Counted from the first letter of the stretch, positions 28,601 to 40,846 are shown. The stretch is 64,000 bases of DNA from Lithospermum erythrorhizon (GCA_019722365.1 JADFUC010001903.1:434001-498000); one strand, 5' to 3'. Notes: a model not told the origin generated them from the letters alone. Translations and numbers: made by a program.

Positions 28601-29172
28601 TTTGCAAACATCTTTTGCCAGAACTTGACTGTCAGGCAAATTTACCGAATAAGTACCATGTATTGGGATGATAAATATGGTACTCAAAGTGTGTCAAATG
28701 AGGTAGGTTTGCTCCCCTGTTTTTATGGAGTAATTAATCTGCTTATGTTCAGTAAATGTGAAATGTTCATATAACAATTGTTTTGCAGGTAGTTTCACAA
28801 ATGCGGGAGATATTGAGCAAGGATTCCCAAAATTTAACATCAAATTCATTCTTACTTGATGATGATCTTAGGTAGAGTCATTATAATCACACCAGTCCAT
28901 GTTTCCTCCAATAATCCATAAAAAAGCATCGAAAAATTGTCTGATTCACAAGTCACTCATCTTTTTCCAATGATTGCACAAATTAATTGCATACTATTAG
29001 CATAATACTATTTATCATTATGATCATTGTTATTGTTACTATTACTATTAATTACAGTTAACCTATCTATTGCAGTATTCCATTCTCAACAGAAGATATT
29101 TACATGGCACTTCCAGCAGTAGAGCCTTCAGATGTGGGACTTCCAAAATTCTTATCTGACCAAATAAAGTAA
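13682..29172 (+). CDS. XI-I: Class XI myosin, XI-I type
   Basis: Actin-based motor, 1510 aa; Arabidopsis XI-I is of similar length, sits at the nuclear envelope through WIT1/WIT2 and moves the nucleus. Exons: 13682-13801, 13899-14042, 14379-14524, 14630-14786, 15112-15170, 15722-15878, 16437-16586, 16659-16795, 17420-17566, 17649-17750, 18151-18208, 18317-18418, 19220-19257, 19345-19471, 19551-19724, 20355-20486, 20567-20676, 21152-21212, 21370-21547, 21723-21928, 22471-22590, 23091-23189, 23712-23933, 24542-24681, 24923-25034, 25147-25197, 25277-25366, 25609-25794, 25960-26112, 26611-26778, 27657-27797, 27964-28034, 28118-28217, 28328-28384, 28465-28521, 28622-28702, 28789-28871, 29076-29172. 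Order: SH3-like N-terminus (1-55), motor head with P-loop GESGAGKT (152-159), switch motifs and LDIYGFE, then IQ repeats (about 735-870), coiled coil (about 876-1066) and DIL/globular tail (about 1110-1450). Intron 14 has a GC donor. All residues key to the motor that I could check are present. Confidence 0.95.
14138..14338. mobile_element. MITE-like element in myosin intron 2
   Basis: The segment begins ATTCGTCCCAAAAAAGATCG and continues with a text (GTCCAATTTGATTTTAATGGC, then AGTTAGTAAGATTTGTAGCC in part) that is the reverse complement of sequence near 47995-48050 and 59195-59255. It therefore belongs to a family repeated in this window. The right end is unclear. Confidence 0.45.
18529..18657. 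repeat. Three-unit 42-base tandem repeat in myosin intron 12
   Basis: Three consecutive units starting TTGATATGCTA, each continuing TTGGCATGTGTATATT and ending TTCTTC. The second unit is an almost exact copy of the first and third. It lies inside the 801-base intron after exon 12. Confidence 0.85.
19472..19550 (+). other. Predicted GC-AG intron 14 of the myosin gene
   Basis: Exon 14 ends in the conserved HYAGK and exon 15 starts VTYQTD. The only position that joins these without adding residues has donor AAG|GCATGC and acceptor TTTTGCAG. The nearest GT (19502) would keep frame but add ten residues to a nearly invariant segment and leave a 49-base intron, too short for plants. Confidence 0.75.
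23341..23592. repeat. 128-base tandem duplication in myosin intron 22
   Basis: Two adjacent copies, the first from ATGTCCAGAATTGTAAAG at 23341 and the second from ATGTCCAGAATTATAAAG at 23469. They differ at only a handful of positions over about 124 bases, which suggests a fairly recent event. Confidence 0.9.
26850..27025. repeat. Dispersed SINE-like repeat in myosin intron 30
   Basis: The text GGGTCAGATAGTACGTTGCC ... TTACCCC ... AATTGACCCAAGAG ... AGTACAATGAGC ... TTCCATTATATCCA recurs in diverged form at about 47650-47810, in the same orientation. The motif order (GTACGCNGC, TTACCCC, GGCTGTTT, GACCCAAG) is reminiscent of the conserved 3' part of Au-like plant SINEs; I did not find an intact pol III promoter in this copy. 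Confidence 0.5.
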
Positions 29173-29870
29173 ATGTTGAATTCGGTGGCTTGTTGCAGCA
29201 CAAGTCACAATTCATGCCTTACCGTCTGTGCTTATGGGCGTCGTTTGCACATTGTCGCAGTCAGAAGCTTACTGATAGGTCAGCAGCGTGTAGAACTATT
29301 TCAACCAAAAAAATGTAGAAGTAACAAGTTAAGGGGGAGTGTTTTCGAGGTCCCGCAGGTAAATCACATGTAGAGTTAGAGCAAAATTTGTATAATAGGA
29401 TGGAAGCTTAGGTAACAATTGTCTAGGAAATGTGTCAAATTCTTGGCTTTTTTAGCTTGTCTGTATATTGTTGTTAGGTTATTGTTGTATTACTCAATAG
29501 CACAATGCTAATTGTTATTGGAAAATATTTGTTCCACTTCTAGAAAGTTTTGAATATATCAATGTCTAATGCAATGTTGTTGGCACTTAAATACCAATTA
29601 GTAAAACCTGCTACATCTTTACAGGATACACAAATAGAGTGAACGGAAACCTTCATCTCTTTTCAATTCCTCGTTATCATGCCACATGCTTTCAAGTGAT
29701 TGTACATCATGTAGCTATGATATCACACAATACATAATGTAGGATCTCATTGCAATAATATGGTTTTATATCTATTTGCCGTCTTTTCTTGACAGCGATC
29801 AGTTACTTATTTGTTAATAGCTGTGGAAGTTGAGACATCTAGTTAGATGAGCTATTTCAATCAGTTTTTT
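29173..29870. other. Convergent 3' flanks of the myosin and OXS3-like genes
   Basis: 698 bases between two converging stop codons. It should hold both 3' UTRs and polyadenylation signals. No further gene was seen. Confidence 0.6.
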
Positions 29871-30835
29871 TTACTTCAATGAGGAATCAGTTTCTGTCTG
29901 CAAAGTTGGTGCAATGCTTGGGGCACACTCCTGCAAATCAGCATGGGAAAAGGAACGCCAAGCCGATAAGTTCCCCCGCAAGGACGGGGTTGAACAATCT
30001 GCCTGAAGTTCCCTAAGGCGTGGATGGACACGACAACAATGGGAGGGTGGAGGAGATATTGAAGCCGATTCATGCTCAGAATGTAAGCTGTCGCTACTAT
30101 TACTCGTTGCAAGGCTATTCATGGCAGCAGCTAAAGCTAAAGAACTCCTGGTGGTGCCATGGACTCTCTTTGCTATGCCACCACTGCTATTTCTGAGAAT
30201 TGAACTACTTCTGTTCTTGTCCCACGCCATACTGTAAGCGAGCAGATTTCTTCGCCTCTTGGCGTATGCATTTTCTGGTTTCGTCAATTCCTTGCAAGAT
30301 GCAGCATCTGCTAAATTTGCAAAAGATTTTGATTTGCCATTATAGGATCTTGAAATTCCTTTTCTGCAAATAACAATCAATAAACTCTTTTCAGTGAGGG
30401 CTTTTCTTGCATGACATCTCTTACTTATGAGGTATGATTGAAAATTGAATTGGAATAACAATCTTCATAATTTCTATGCAATTTCAATTGTACAATTCAA
30501 ACAATTAGATAAGATATAAGTAAGTACCTTATTGGCAAAACATCCTCCAAAGGCTGCATAGCATCTAGGGGGCTTTTGTAAGAGCTTTGAACCTCCTCCT
30601 CTGTATCCTTTGAAACATTATTATCCAATGAAATCCCTGAAATATCACTATTTTCCCCTATTGAAGATGTTGAAGAAGAGCTACATGGAGCTGTTTTATC
30701 AGAATTCTTGAATGTATTAGTTTTCTCTTCAACCAACAACCTCTTTTCATCATGAACATATCCCTCTGGTTCCACCATAGAGATGCATGAAAGTCCATGC
30801 ATGTAACCTCCAGCATTTTCAAGTTCTCCACACAT
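29871..30835 (-). CDS. OXIDATIVE STRESS 3-like protein
   Basis: Two exons, 30528-30835 and 29871-30363, give 266 aa. The junction recreates the family signature: LEDVLPIR, then KGISRSYNGKSKSFANLADA at about residues 103-122, followed by a basic stretch (AKRRRNLLAY) and serine-rich sequence. In Arabidopsis, OXS3 family members are nuclear, chromatin-associated proteins that raise tolerance to heavy metals and oxidative stress, and several influence ABA responses. The N-terminus is acidic and serine-rich (SSSSTSSIGENSDISGIS), as in the family. The start at 30835 is the first ATG of the open frame and fits the family length. The gene diverges from the OCP3-like gene, with 1.2 kb between start codons. 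Which OXS3 paralogue this is cannot be said from sequence alone. Confidence 0.85.
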
Positions 30836-30841
30836 GACTTT

Positions 30842-31020
30842 ATCAAGAACACAAATTTGACAAGCAAAAGGAAAAATATATTTCTGGACAAAAATGAAAC
30901 TTTTAGAATGAAATTAATGGTGATTCCAGATTATCAAGAACACAGATTTGACATGCAAAAGAAGAAATTATTTTTAGGCAAAAAGAAAATGTTCAGAATA
31001 AATTGATGGTGATCATGATT
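30842..31020. repeat. 91-base tandem duplication just upstream of the OXS3-like start
   Basis: ATCAAGAACACAAATTTGACA at 30842 (shown in part) recurs as ATCAAGAACACAGATTTGAC at 30933, and the following text (GCAAAAG, TTTNGGCA/ACAAAAA, TTNAGAATNAA, TGATGGTGAT) repeats in parallel. On the minus strand this is the promoter or 5' UTR of the OXS3-like gene. Confidence 0.75.
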
Positions 31021-31404
31021 CAAGATCTATGACAAAAAATTCAGAGAGGTGATTCCAAACAAAGGGGACAATATAATGTGTGCAATATTATTAGTACCAC
31101 TATTGTAATATTATTATCTATTTGGAAGATAAAGCTATCATTAGGAAAAAGAAACACTATTATTGGTTTCTCAAATCTTACACGATGAAGAAAATGATTG
31201 ATAAGTAAGGGAGAAGATAGGAGATAATTATTGGTGTTGGATGGTAAATATTAATGTAGATATGACAAGCAATAAAGGTGGTTAGATCTTATCCTCATCC
31301 ATTGGTTATCCTTGTTAAGACAGTGAATTAAGGTAACAATGTGGATTATGATTAGGATTGAGATCTCTTGGTTTATACAGCTAGTGATTAAGTCAAAGAT
31401 TTAC

Positions 31405-31615
31405 AACTTCCTTGAGGCGTAGTTCGACTGATAAAGGAGAGAGAGTCTTAAATGTTGGCGTCACAGCTCTTAAATGCGGTGTGGGTTCGAGTCGTCACAG
31501 TGACAGTCTACGTATTGAAGTGATTTAAAAAGAAACTACCGTCACATTAGTTGAAGCGCTGTCCGCGGTCGCGCCGATGGAATCAGGCGGGCGCCCAGTG
31601 TGAAGCAGTTTCATG
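31405..31615 (+). mobile_element. Possible tRNA-derived SINE
   Basis: A sequence GGCGTAGTTCGACTGATAAAGG (A-box-like, near 31417) is followed about 60 bases later by GGTTCGAGTC (near 31484), a good match to the pol III B box. The rest is GC-rich for this region and non-coding. No clear tail or target duplication was found, so the call is tentative. Confidence 0.4.
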
Positions 31616-32061
31616 ACAAGATTCTGATTTAGAATATTGAAAATAGATTATGAGAAACAACAAAAGTTTAGGATATTGATAAACCCCTTAACTCAAGATA
31701 GTTTAAAAATCAAATTCCGAAATTAATTCAATAATTGAGTATCACTTTATAATTGATAATTCATCGTAAACATACAAATCCGTTCGACTAAATATTCGAC
31801 AAAGTTTTAAACCAATCCGAAGGAAAATCATTAATATTGTAAAATAACCTGATGTAGATTCATTACTCGACCGAAAATACTCGATTTGAAACCTTCTTGA
31901 AGAATAAGTGAGTCAACCCAACTACGATCTCTTGTTCGAGTAATAACCGACCCGCTCAAACTCAACTCGTTAAATTATAAAATGACTATATAGCCCTTCT
32001 CCTTGAGAAACATTTTCTTAAATCTCATACACCTCATCGATTTTCAAGAAACCAAAAAACA

Positions 32062-35000
32062 ATGACTTCATTCTCTCTCCGTATCTCAGTAGCCATCGGC
32101 CACCACCACCACCAGCGCCGCCCCACAATCACCACCAGTTTTTCACTCCCTTGGCGGCAGCCGCCTTCCTCCGTCGTTACATTTTCTCGCCGTAAAAGCT
32201 CCTCCAGTTCTTCAGACATAACTCCAAAGACACACAAGAAAAAGTCTAAGGTGCCCATGTAACTCAAAACAAAGATTATTCAATTTTATTTATTTCATCA
32301 TTTTTCATTTAATTGTTTGTTTCTTATGAATACTATACTGATAGAGTGATAGTATTAACTATGGATAATATATGAGTACATTGTTTTTTTTGTCATGATG
32401 ATATAGAGTTCGAGTCATTGTAATAATAGGGGTCGGATTAAAAAAAGGTTGAGAAGAAAAAGCATAGTTTTTCACTACCTCCACCCCAAAATGTGTCGAT
32501 GATGAATTATTACATCAGCCGATAAACTCGATGATTAGGTCAACATTTGATAAAAGTTGATGTAATTAGCGTCGTATTGACGTTAGCACCGGGTCAAATT
32601 CCCCAAAATGTAGCCTAGTTTGGTGTCTTGATTGATACGTAACGTTTGTTTGAATTAAAGTTATGATGATAATATTAAATTATGTTGAAAATACTAGTTA
32701 TGATATAGTTTTACTATATGTTATTTATTAATATTATAACGGCGGAGCGTGTTTGTATGAAATGGATGCAATTAAGACGATGAATTATGTAAAATGCTTG
32801 AAAATAAAGGCAGATGTTGCAGTGGTATCACAACAATGTGTTAGGGTGTCCCTTGAGACGAGCCCATATGCGAATTTATTTGCATGGAGGAGCATTGCGA
32901 CTTGAGCTAAAAGCCCAGGCTTCTTAGATATGTGAATACTACCTTTAAAAAGAATATAATTATTATTTACTGCCCATTCTAAAATATAATTATTATTTAC
33001 ACTTATTCTAAAATAAAATTACCCGAATATGTCTGAGCTTTATGTAGTATATTATTAAGAGCTGAAGAATAAAGGCAATAGGCAGAATCTGTTTATTTTC
33101 TTATTTAGAAGAATAGAATATGGCTGTCATTCGGGGAATCACAGCTTTTCAATGTGCATGTCGAGATTTTAGTTAATATTTCAAAGCAAGTGAAAGAATT
33201 TATAGGTCAACTTAAACTACTTAAGCCTCAATACTTTCCAGCCGACAATCGGCCCTGATCGGCCAGCCGGGGGCAGGGGGCCAGTGCTAAACAAAATAAA
33301 CCTGAGCTCTTTATTTGATTCAAGGCATATCTTTCTGACAATTAACATATGCAAAAATATTTGAGTTCAATTATCAAAAATTAATTAAATTGGACCGTCT
33401 TTTGAAGATGAGTAGAATGACTTCAAGAAGCCTCTGAATAATTGAAGGTTGCATCTTTTTTGAATGATCTAGTTTGTATATATCATTGAATGATTTAAGT
33501 ATTACATCAATGTTTGAACTCAAGTTAATTCACTATTGGTCTTGGACGCATGAAAATGATTCGTTTCCTTTTTATCTTCTTTAGCAAGTCTCCAATAAAA
33601 ATATAGACAAAAATGATGAATTAGATGGAGATCCATTTGAAGCACTCTTTAAGATGCTGGAAGAGGACCTGGAAAATGATGAGTTGTCTTTAGATGATAT
33701 CGGTGATGAGATAAGTGAGGAAGAAATGAAAAAGCTTGAAGAAGAACTAGAGGAGGCTCTTAAGGATGATGAACTATTCGCTGCATTTGGTTCAAATGTA
33801 GAGAAAGTCGAGGAAGAAACTGAACTAGACGAAGAAGATGAAGATAACAAGGAGATGGAGGATAAAGAAGACGATGGTGGAGGTGTGAATCAACTTCAAC
33901 TTAAAACTTGGCAACAGCGGAGGCTTGCTCAGGCTCTAAAAAAGGGTAGGCGTAAGAGTAGTGTAAGTGACTCTCAATCTGTGTCTTCAGAATGATTACC
34001 ATAATATTGTTAGTTGTGCTCTACGGTAGCAGAAAATCTGTTTATCTAGATCAAACTTTTTGATAATTTTTTTCCCCCTGAGAAGTGAGAACACTGAAGA
34101 AACGGAACTTAAGTAACATACAGTGGGTTTCGTGGCTAGTGATACTGCCATAAAATGACCTGAATGATATCTTTGCAATGTTCTCAATACATGCTAGTCT
34201 TTAATACAGATGTGTTCACAACGCTTTACTTGATCCTCATTGTCCTGTTGTTTTTATTCATTTCTCTAATGCTTATCTTAAGGATCCTGTCCTATTTTTC
34301 AGATAAAGAATCTTGCTGCAGATCTGTGCCTTGACAGAGCAATTGTCCTTGACATACTTCGTGAGCCACCTCCTAGTCTTCTAATGCTGTCAGCAGCTTT
34401 ACCTGATGAACCTTCAGAAACTACCTTAGAACCAGTGCCGAAAGCAATAGAACCAGTGACTACGGAAGTAGAAGTTTCCCTTCTTGAACAAGCTAGTGAT
34501 GATAGTCCTGAAATAATGCTCGTTGACACTGAAACTGAGAAATTACCTGTGCACGTCATGCAAAGAAGCTGGTCTGCTAAAAAAAGGCTAAAAAGGGTGC
34601 AGCTTGAAACTCTGGAAAGGGTTTATGGACGAACAAAACGGCCGACTGTAAGTAAAATTCTAATATGTTTAGATTTTTTCCCTCGTAATATTATAATTTA
34701 GCGGTACCAAAATGAGATTTTTGGAATAAGTTATTTTTTCGTTATAGTAGTATGAAGATGACGCTACATGAGGTACATCTATCAATTAGTGGAGACATTT
34801 GTTGTTTATGATTCCGTCGTTTCAGTTAGTGATCTCTATTGTACAGCCTGTTGATGTATAAAGTTGTCTGTTTAGAATGTGATAGAAAGCAAGTTCAAAA
34901 CAATTGGAAATCTTTATGACAATGATCAAATGAGGGATTTGAAGTCCTAAAGATGGTTGAAATGACTAAACCGTCACATGCCTATATAAGATTAGTTGAT

Positions 35001-35388
35001 TTGATAATGAAGATAACTTTGATGTAGACGTTAAAAGTGAGTGTTCAAATGAGTTAATCCAAAAACTTAATATCAGATGTGTTTAGGAATAAGGACAAGA
35101 AACTAGGCATGATACTGTAAAAAGTTTTAAACTGTGTGTACAAAGATGGCCACGTCTCTTTCAGCATATTTATTTCTAATTTCTAATTGAAAAGTTATAA
35201 AAAATCTATATCAATTGATTGTGGACGATTGATCGCAGAATGCTATGATTAGCAGCATTGTTCATGTGACAAATCTTCCGCGGAAAAAGGTTGTGAAGTG
35301 GTTTGAAGACAAACGATCAGAAGAAGGCGTTCCCAACAATCGCGTTCCATACCAACCTTCTGCGTCTAAAACTGCTAGTATCCAATGA
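32062..35388 (+). CDS. OCP3: OCP3-like homeodomain protein
   Basis: Four exons, 32062-32250, 33585-33962, 34303-34647 and 35239-35388, give 353 aa. Residues 1-55 are rich in Ser, Thr, His and Arg and low in acid, like a chloroplast transit peptide. Residues 75-175 are very acidic (EEEMKKLEEELEEALKDDE). The C-terminal exons hold a divergent homeodomain: LKRVQLETLERVYGRTKRPT then ISSIVHVTNLPRKKVVKWFE, with helix-3 residues VVKWFEDKR. This matches OVEREXPRESSOR OF CATIONIC PEROXIDASE 3, which in Arabidopsis tunes resistance to necrotrophic fungi, callose deposition and drought responses through jasmonate and ABA. Intron 1 is long (1.3 kb) and includes a GC-rich patch at 33239-33285. The first ATG of the open frame was taken as start. 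Confidence 0.9.
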
Positions 35389-35955
35389 AATTTCCTTGTT
35401 TTCATGTGTAAGATAATGAGGCACTTATGCTTCTTTGCAAATGTACTTGTCTGTAGAGAGAATCTCCTTCAGTTTCAGGTTCTGTAAACTTCGACATATG
35501 GTTCATGTTCGGCTCATTTGCCACCACTATGTACCAGAAATTATTTTTATGATGAAGGTTCCAGGACTATACCAACAAATTTGTCTTTGTCAAACATCGA
35601 ATTGTACTAATGATTATGAGATTTTTACAAAGTTGTTTGTCATTTGTTGTTATCGTTTATAGTCATATTAAATTCAAGTACCCGTTTCTATGAATTAATT
35701 TCTTATTTTAGTCCAAGTTGAGGTTTATTTTAAATCGAACTGGATTTCGAATCGGCTTGTTTTCCAAGTTGAAGCAATCCGGTCAAATGAAAGCGGACCG
35801 AACTGCTTCTATTTGTAATAATTTGACTAATTTCTTACGTCAACTCAATATGCTTGAATATTTCTAAATACATTCCAACTTTGTTACAAACAACAGCTAT
35901 ATTGGATATACTTTGCACTAAGCTTGCTTGATTGTTTGGAAGAAAAGCAGAAAAA
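35389..35955. other. Short intergenic region between OCP3-like and Alba genes
   Basis: 567 bases with the OCP3-like 3' UTR and the Alba-gene promoter and leader. A short GATTTCGAATCGGCTTG type patch at 35740-35800 stands out from the AT-rich background. No gene was seen. Confidence 0.5.
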
Positions 35956-38900
35956 ATGGAAGGCATGATTGAGGGAGTGAAGCAGATGGGTATTGTGGAA
36001 AACCAACAAAGGAAGAGTAACATAATTCAAGTTTCCAATACCAAGAAATCCCTCTTCTTCTATGTCAACCTTGCTAAGGTTTATATATAACTATTCAAAT
36101 TTTCATCTATCTATTAGTTTTATTCAAGAAAGTTCATATTTTTATCAAATATATATGATTCAAGAAATACGAACTTCCTATTTTTGTGTATTGTATAGCT
36201 ATTTGGAGTATGGTGTTATTGTTTGACTGTTTGAGGATGATAATTATGTTATGTTTTTTGTGGAATGTGTTGAAGTTATGAAATTGATATGGGGACTTAC
36301 AAGTCTGATAAGTTTTGAGTAGAAGCTAAAAAAATTAGGTTTTCGAATTCGACACTCCATCAATTAATAATCACACTCCTATTTTTGGTGTTAAATTACA
36401 TGTATAACGATGATATTTATATGTGCATAATTATATGTAAGTTTGCATATAGCAAATGAGGGATGAAATGAGAAATTGTAGTGTGGGAGCCTCGTAGTGT
36501 GGTTATCAACGATTGGAGTTGAAAAATCATTTGCCTTTTACAGAAAAAAGAAGCTAGTTTTAAGAAATATAGTGGGGTTGAGTGTTAAGACTATGAGAGA
36601 TTAATTCAAATCTTATGGTGTCTGCAGCCACAAGTGTGGTTATCCAATTATATATAATAAATGAAGATTTGATTATTTGAAGCAACTCTTCTTTTTGAAA
36701 GGTTTGGCTATTTATGTTGATTAGGATCATATGATTTTTTTAAATATGGTTTTATTATTGGTTTTGGGCATACATCTACGCTTTGAAACGTTCCCTTTGT
36801 CTAAATCATCATATATCTCTTTTGATACAAATGGAACATTTTCCTCGATATGAATTATGTTTCTAGCAATTTCTGTCATCTGAAACTACTATATTAATGC
36901 GCAGAGATACATGCAGCAATATGATGAAGTGGAACTTTCTGCTCTCGGAATGGGTATCAGCTCCATCTCTACATCCAAAGGCTGTGTTTTTCGACATTTA
37001 AGTTCTATGTCTTAGTGATGGATAGTGTATGTGTCCTGTCTTTTCAATTGGGAGGGTTATTGTAAAATTTGCTGGCAAATTGACATCCTGCTTGATTTCT
37101 TATCTTAGAACCCACATATGATAAAATACTTACCTATCATAGTTAGTTCTTCTTGCTCGGGGATAGTGAAAGGTGGCTGTGAGCAAGGGGCAGCCTTTTA
37201 TAGTTAGATTCCTCATTTATAACAAATATCTCATTGAAATCTAAAAGATTAAAAAAAATAACTGTTATGCGTCACATTAATGGTTCTTTGTTGATCCTAA
37301 GTTTCTGTTTCTTGGCATGCTTCTAGTTATGCTCGAATAATAGTTGCAGAGCTTCATTAGATGTGTAAGATATCTTTCTGAACTTTCATGAGGGGATATT
37401 GCTGAAAGAGGACATGGTATAGACCAGAAAGAAAATGAAATTTACTAAAGATGGATATGGCTATTAAATTTCCATAGCAAGCTACAAAAAATAAAGCTTT
37501 TATGTATGCTTCCTCCTTTCAGTAAATAGACTCACTACATCACCATAAAGCACTACTGTCTGAGATATGAATCAATTATGTTCCCTTAACTTATTTAGCT
37601 CCAGCGGGCATCGAGGCATAAAAAGACAATAAATCTACGAGATTTGTAAATTTTGTGCTTATGATGTCTTCTGCTTCTCTGATCTTTCTTCCGCTCCATT
37701 GTAGTTGGTGGTATATGATGATTGCTAAGAATATCAATTCTTCTGTTCAATGATGCAATCTTAGTTTTACAATTTGTTTGCCTGCAGCTATCGCCACAGT
37801 TGTCACTGTTGCTGAAATTTTGAAGAACAATGGGTTTGCAGTCAAGAAAAGTAATTTCCCTTCAATCTTGTCCTCTTTATGATGTACCTACCCTTACCAT
37901 ACCTTTTTTCATATTATTTATAGAATATATTTAACAATGCAGAGATCAAAACACTAACAATCGACATGAGTAATGAACGAGGTGGAAGGCCAATTCCTAA
38001 AGCTAAGGTAATCCATTGTAGCATATTCAATCAATTCAGGAACACCATTTTATTTTCTGGGCTATTGCAGACATATTCTTGTCGTTTTATTGTAGGGTGT
38101 TAGTTTTAAGTCTTGGTTGTCTAGCTATATCAGTTCTTAACAGTGTAGCTTTAGGTTTGGTTAGGTGAGGTCTTAGTTTATTATTCAAATCTTGTTGAAT
38201 CTCTAAAACTTTGAGGACGTTACCTCTAACGAACAATTTCTTATGTTTCGAGGGAAATAAGAAAAAGGTCACAATGTCACATATAACATGGGCGATGCGT
38301 ACATATAAAATGAGGTCCCTTTAGTAAATTTATTTATAATTTTTTTTTACAATGTAAATATTAATCTAATTTAAAATCGATTTAAATTCGATAGTATTTC
38401 GACATTCATTTGAAAGTTTTGTTCGCGAAAAATAGAATCGCTTCGTCTGAAAAGTGAAATTACCACGGCGTTTCTTTGGCAAAATATATATTTCAATACA
38501 AAATTAAATCACAAAATATAAAATAGTACAAATAAGATGAATTAGGATTCACATCAGCAAACCATTTAGAGTTTTGCCTCAATTTTGGTTAATGATCAAT
38601 GGGCCGATGATTAAGGAGTACATGATAATTGAAATGAAATAAAGGAGAATTTAAGAAAACAAATGTTTAATTCTTAATTTCTTAATGTCTTCTAAGGCCC
38701 TAATATCCTAACATTCTTCATTCAGTTTTTTATTAAACGTTTACATCTCGGTGAAATTTTATTATCGATTATTAAGCATATGTTGAAAATTATAAAAAAT
38801 AATATTATGAAACTATTTTCAAAGACAAATCTAATGATATAAATTTTATATTTATTAAAATAATGAGTAATTAATTAAGTGAATGAGATTAAGTTTCGCC

Positions 38901-39243
38901 GATGCGAAAGCGTCGAATAAAAAAGCGGAGGTAGTATTGTTTATGCTAAAGATTAAAGAACAATGTCGGTCAAGCTTCCTCCTTCACAGTTTTGAAATTT
39001 TTTTTTTTAAAATATAATTATGGACATGTTGGCCTCTTGTGAAGCGAGGACCCTGGCAAAGGCACTACCCGTGATGCCCGAATATCTTGTTTTACCTTTG
39101 ATGTGTTTTTCCTTTGTGCATTGCTCCTTTTGATATTGATATAGATCGAGATAGTGATGGGGAAGACAGAGAAGTTTGATGAATTGATGGCTGTTGAGGC
39201 AGAGCAAAGGGAATATGAAGGCGATGAACAGAAATACCCTTAG
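35956..39243 (+). CDS. Alba-domain DNA/RNA-binding protein
   Basis: Five exons, 35956-36078, 36905-36953, 37788-37850, 37943-38007 and 39145-39243, give 132 aa. The Alba fold covers almost the whole protein: NIIQVSNTKKSLFFYVNLAK, then RYMQQYDEVELSALGM, AIATVVTVAEILKNNGFAVK, IKTLTIDMSNERGGRPIPKA and IEIVMGKTEKFDELM. This is the short plant type (like Arabidopsis At2g34160 and At1g29250) without the C-terminal RGG repeats of the long type. Plant Alba proteins bind RNA and DNA-RNA hybrids; some act in genome stability or mRNA storage. The exons are tiny against a 3.3-kb span, and the last intron (1137 bases) is the longest. Joins preserve frame and family sequence throughout. Confidence 0.92.
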
Positions 39244-40846
39244 ATTTTTCCCGTGAGTGTGACCTACTGTTCTTTGTTCTCCTCTTAATCTGCAATGTGA
39301 TGAGATATGGATACCATAGAATTCTTGTCAAGTGCTGGTTATTTCATGTTATGAATCTGAACAAAATTAAGCAGCAAATGTTCTATATTATCACTTATTA
39401 TTGTGAAAATATTTTGGGGATATTGGCAAATTGCTGTAGCTGTAAAGACAGTATTCTTTACATTCAGAATTAAAGATTTATGGGTTCTTAAACTCAATAG
39501 TTTTGCATGCCAATTATGTTCGTTTGAGCTGATTTGTCAGTCATTTGATTTCTTTTAACATCTAGGCTAGAAGCAATTTTAATTTTTGGTGTTCGGAGAA
39601 TAAATATTGCGAACAAATCTCTTGCTCAATTGTCTTAATTCGTGAATGCAACTGTTGACTATGAAAACAAAGTCCGTTTGAGTCGATATTTTGTCATTTG
39701 AGTTCTTTAATATACTCAGGTTGATTGGATGTTGAATGAAACGATTTTAATTTTTTTGTGTTCGCTCGGGTGCCCCCTTTACCTAATTGATACAACAATT
39801 CGTAAATGTAGTCGGTTTACTATGAGAATGAAGCTCGTTTGAGCTTCTTTTTAAAGATCTCATGTATCAATTTTAAATAAGTTTATGATGTCTAAATTTT
39901 AATATATACCAAACTATTTGACGAATAGTATCGAAGTTTATAAACTTATTTGACGAATATGTACGTAGTATCAAAGTTTATAAACTTTTTTATGAAGAGG
40001 TTACAAATATAGAATTATATAAATAAACAATTAATTGAAATTATATTCAGCTGGTTAGGTATACAAAATATCGACTTCTAAATGGCGCACTTAGAAGTAT
40101 ATGGCCACCTAATATGTCCAAAAAATGAGTTATAAATTATAGCACTTGCTAAGTTGCTATGCACTTCGAAGTCAAATAAATCGTTCATTGCGTCCTATAT
40201 ATGGCCGAGGACGACCGACTGTATGACCGAGTTGAAAAATTGGTGGAGGTTCAATGCCATTAACGATAGTTATGGATCAGTTTGAATCGTCTATTATATT
40301 TTTATGTGCTAATAATAAATAAAATAGAATAAAAATCTTTTCCAAATTAGAAAAACAGACGGGTAAGAAACAAATACTCTGTATTAAATATTTTCAAAAG
40401 ACTTCAATAAATTGGTCAACAATGCAACGACCACATGTATGTTGATTCTTTATCAATCTACCAATATCTAAAATATATAGTGATGATATAATAATTATCC
40501 TAATTATATAATCATATCATTTAATAATGCCTAAGAAGAACATAAGATTTGATTCATTCACATCCATGATCCATCATTATTAGCTAACATATGGAGTACA
40601 TATCATCTAAAAAAACTTTTATTACGTGGTGTGAATATGGGCGGCTCAGCTCCACACACTTTTAGAATTGGGTCTCCAACAACAACCACTATTATTACTA
40701 ACAATATATAAATCGGAATTAAGCTAAGATATAGGTCATTAATAAGTAGATACATATATATATATATATATATATATTAGGTTGTTTCAAAACAATTCCA
40801 AGTAAGATAAAGTATTAGGTCGATACATATACAAAGTTGTTTCAAA
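39244..40846. other. Intergenic region upstream of the EG45-like gene
   Basis: AT-rich, no recognisable gene. At 39890-39990 the text ACTATTTGACGAATAGTATCGAAGTTTATAAACTT is repeated in variant form once (given here as approximate structure, period near 60). A (TA)n microsatellite sits at 40751-40779, about 70 bases before the next start codon. Confidence 0.5.
40751..40779. repeat. TA dinucleotide microsatellite
   Basis: About 14 uninterrupted TA units, located just upstream of the EG45-like start codon where a TATA box or leader would be expected. Length variation could affect promoter strength; that is inference. Confidence 0.9.

Larger units (their letters stand above)
30836..32061. other. 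Shared divergent promoter region of the OXS3-like and OCP3-like genes
   Basis: 1226 bases between two divergent start codons. It holds the 91-base duplication, a possible tRNA-derived SINE near 31410-31615, and AT-rich sequence with several GACTCG-type motifs at 31860-31970. No other coding region was seen. Confidence 0.55.

Noticed and set aside
33581..33850. Serine-rich open frame on the minus strand
   Set aside because: Shadow of the GAA/GAT-rich acidic exon of the OCP3-like gene.
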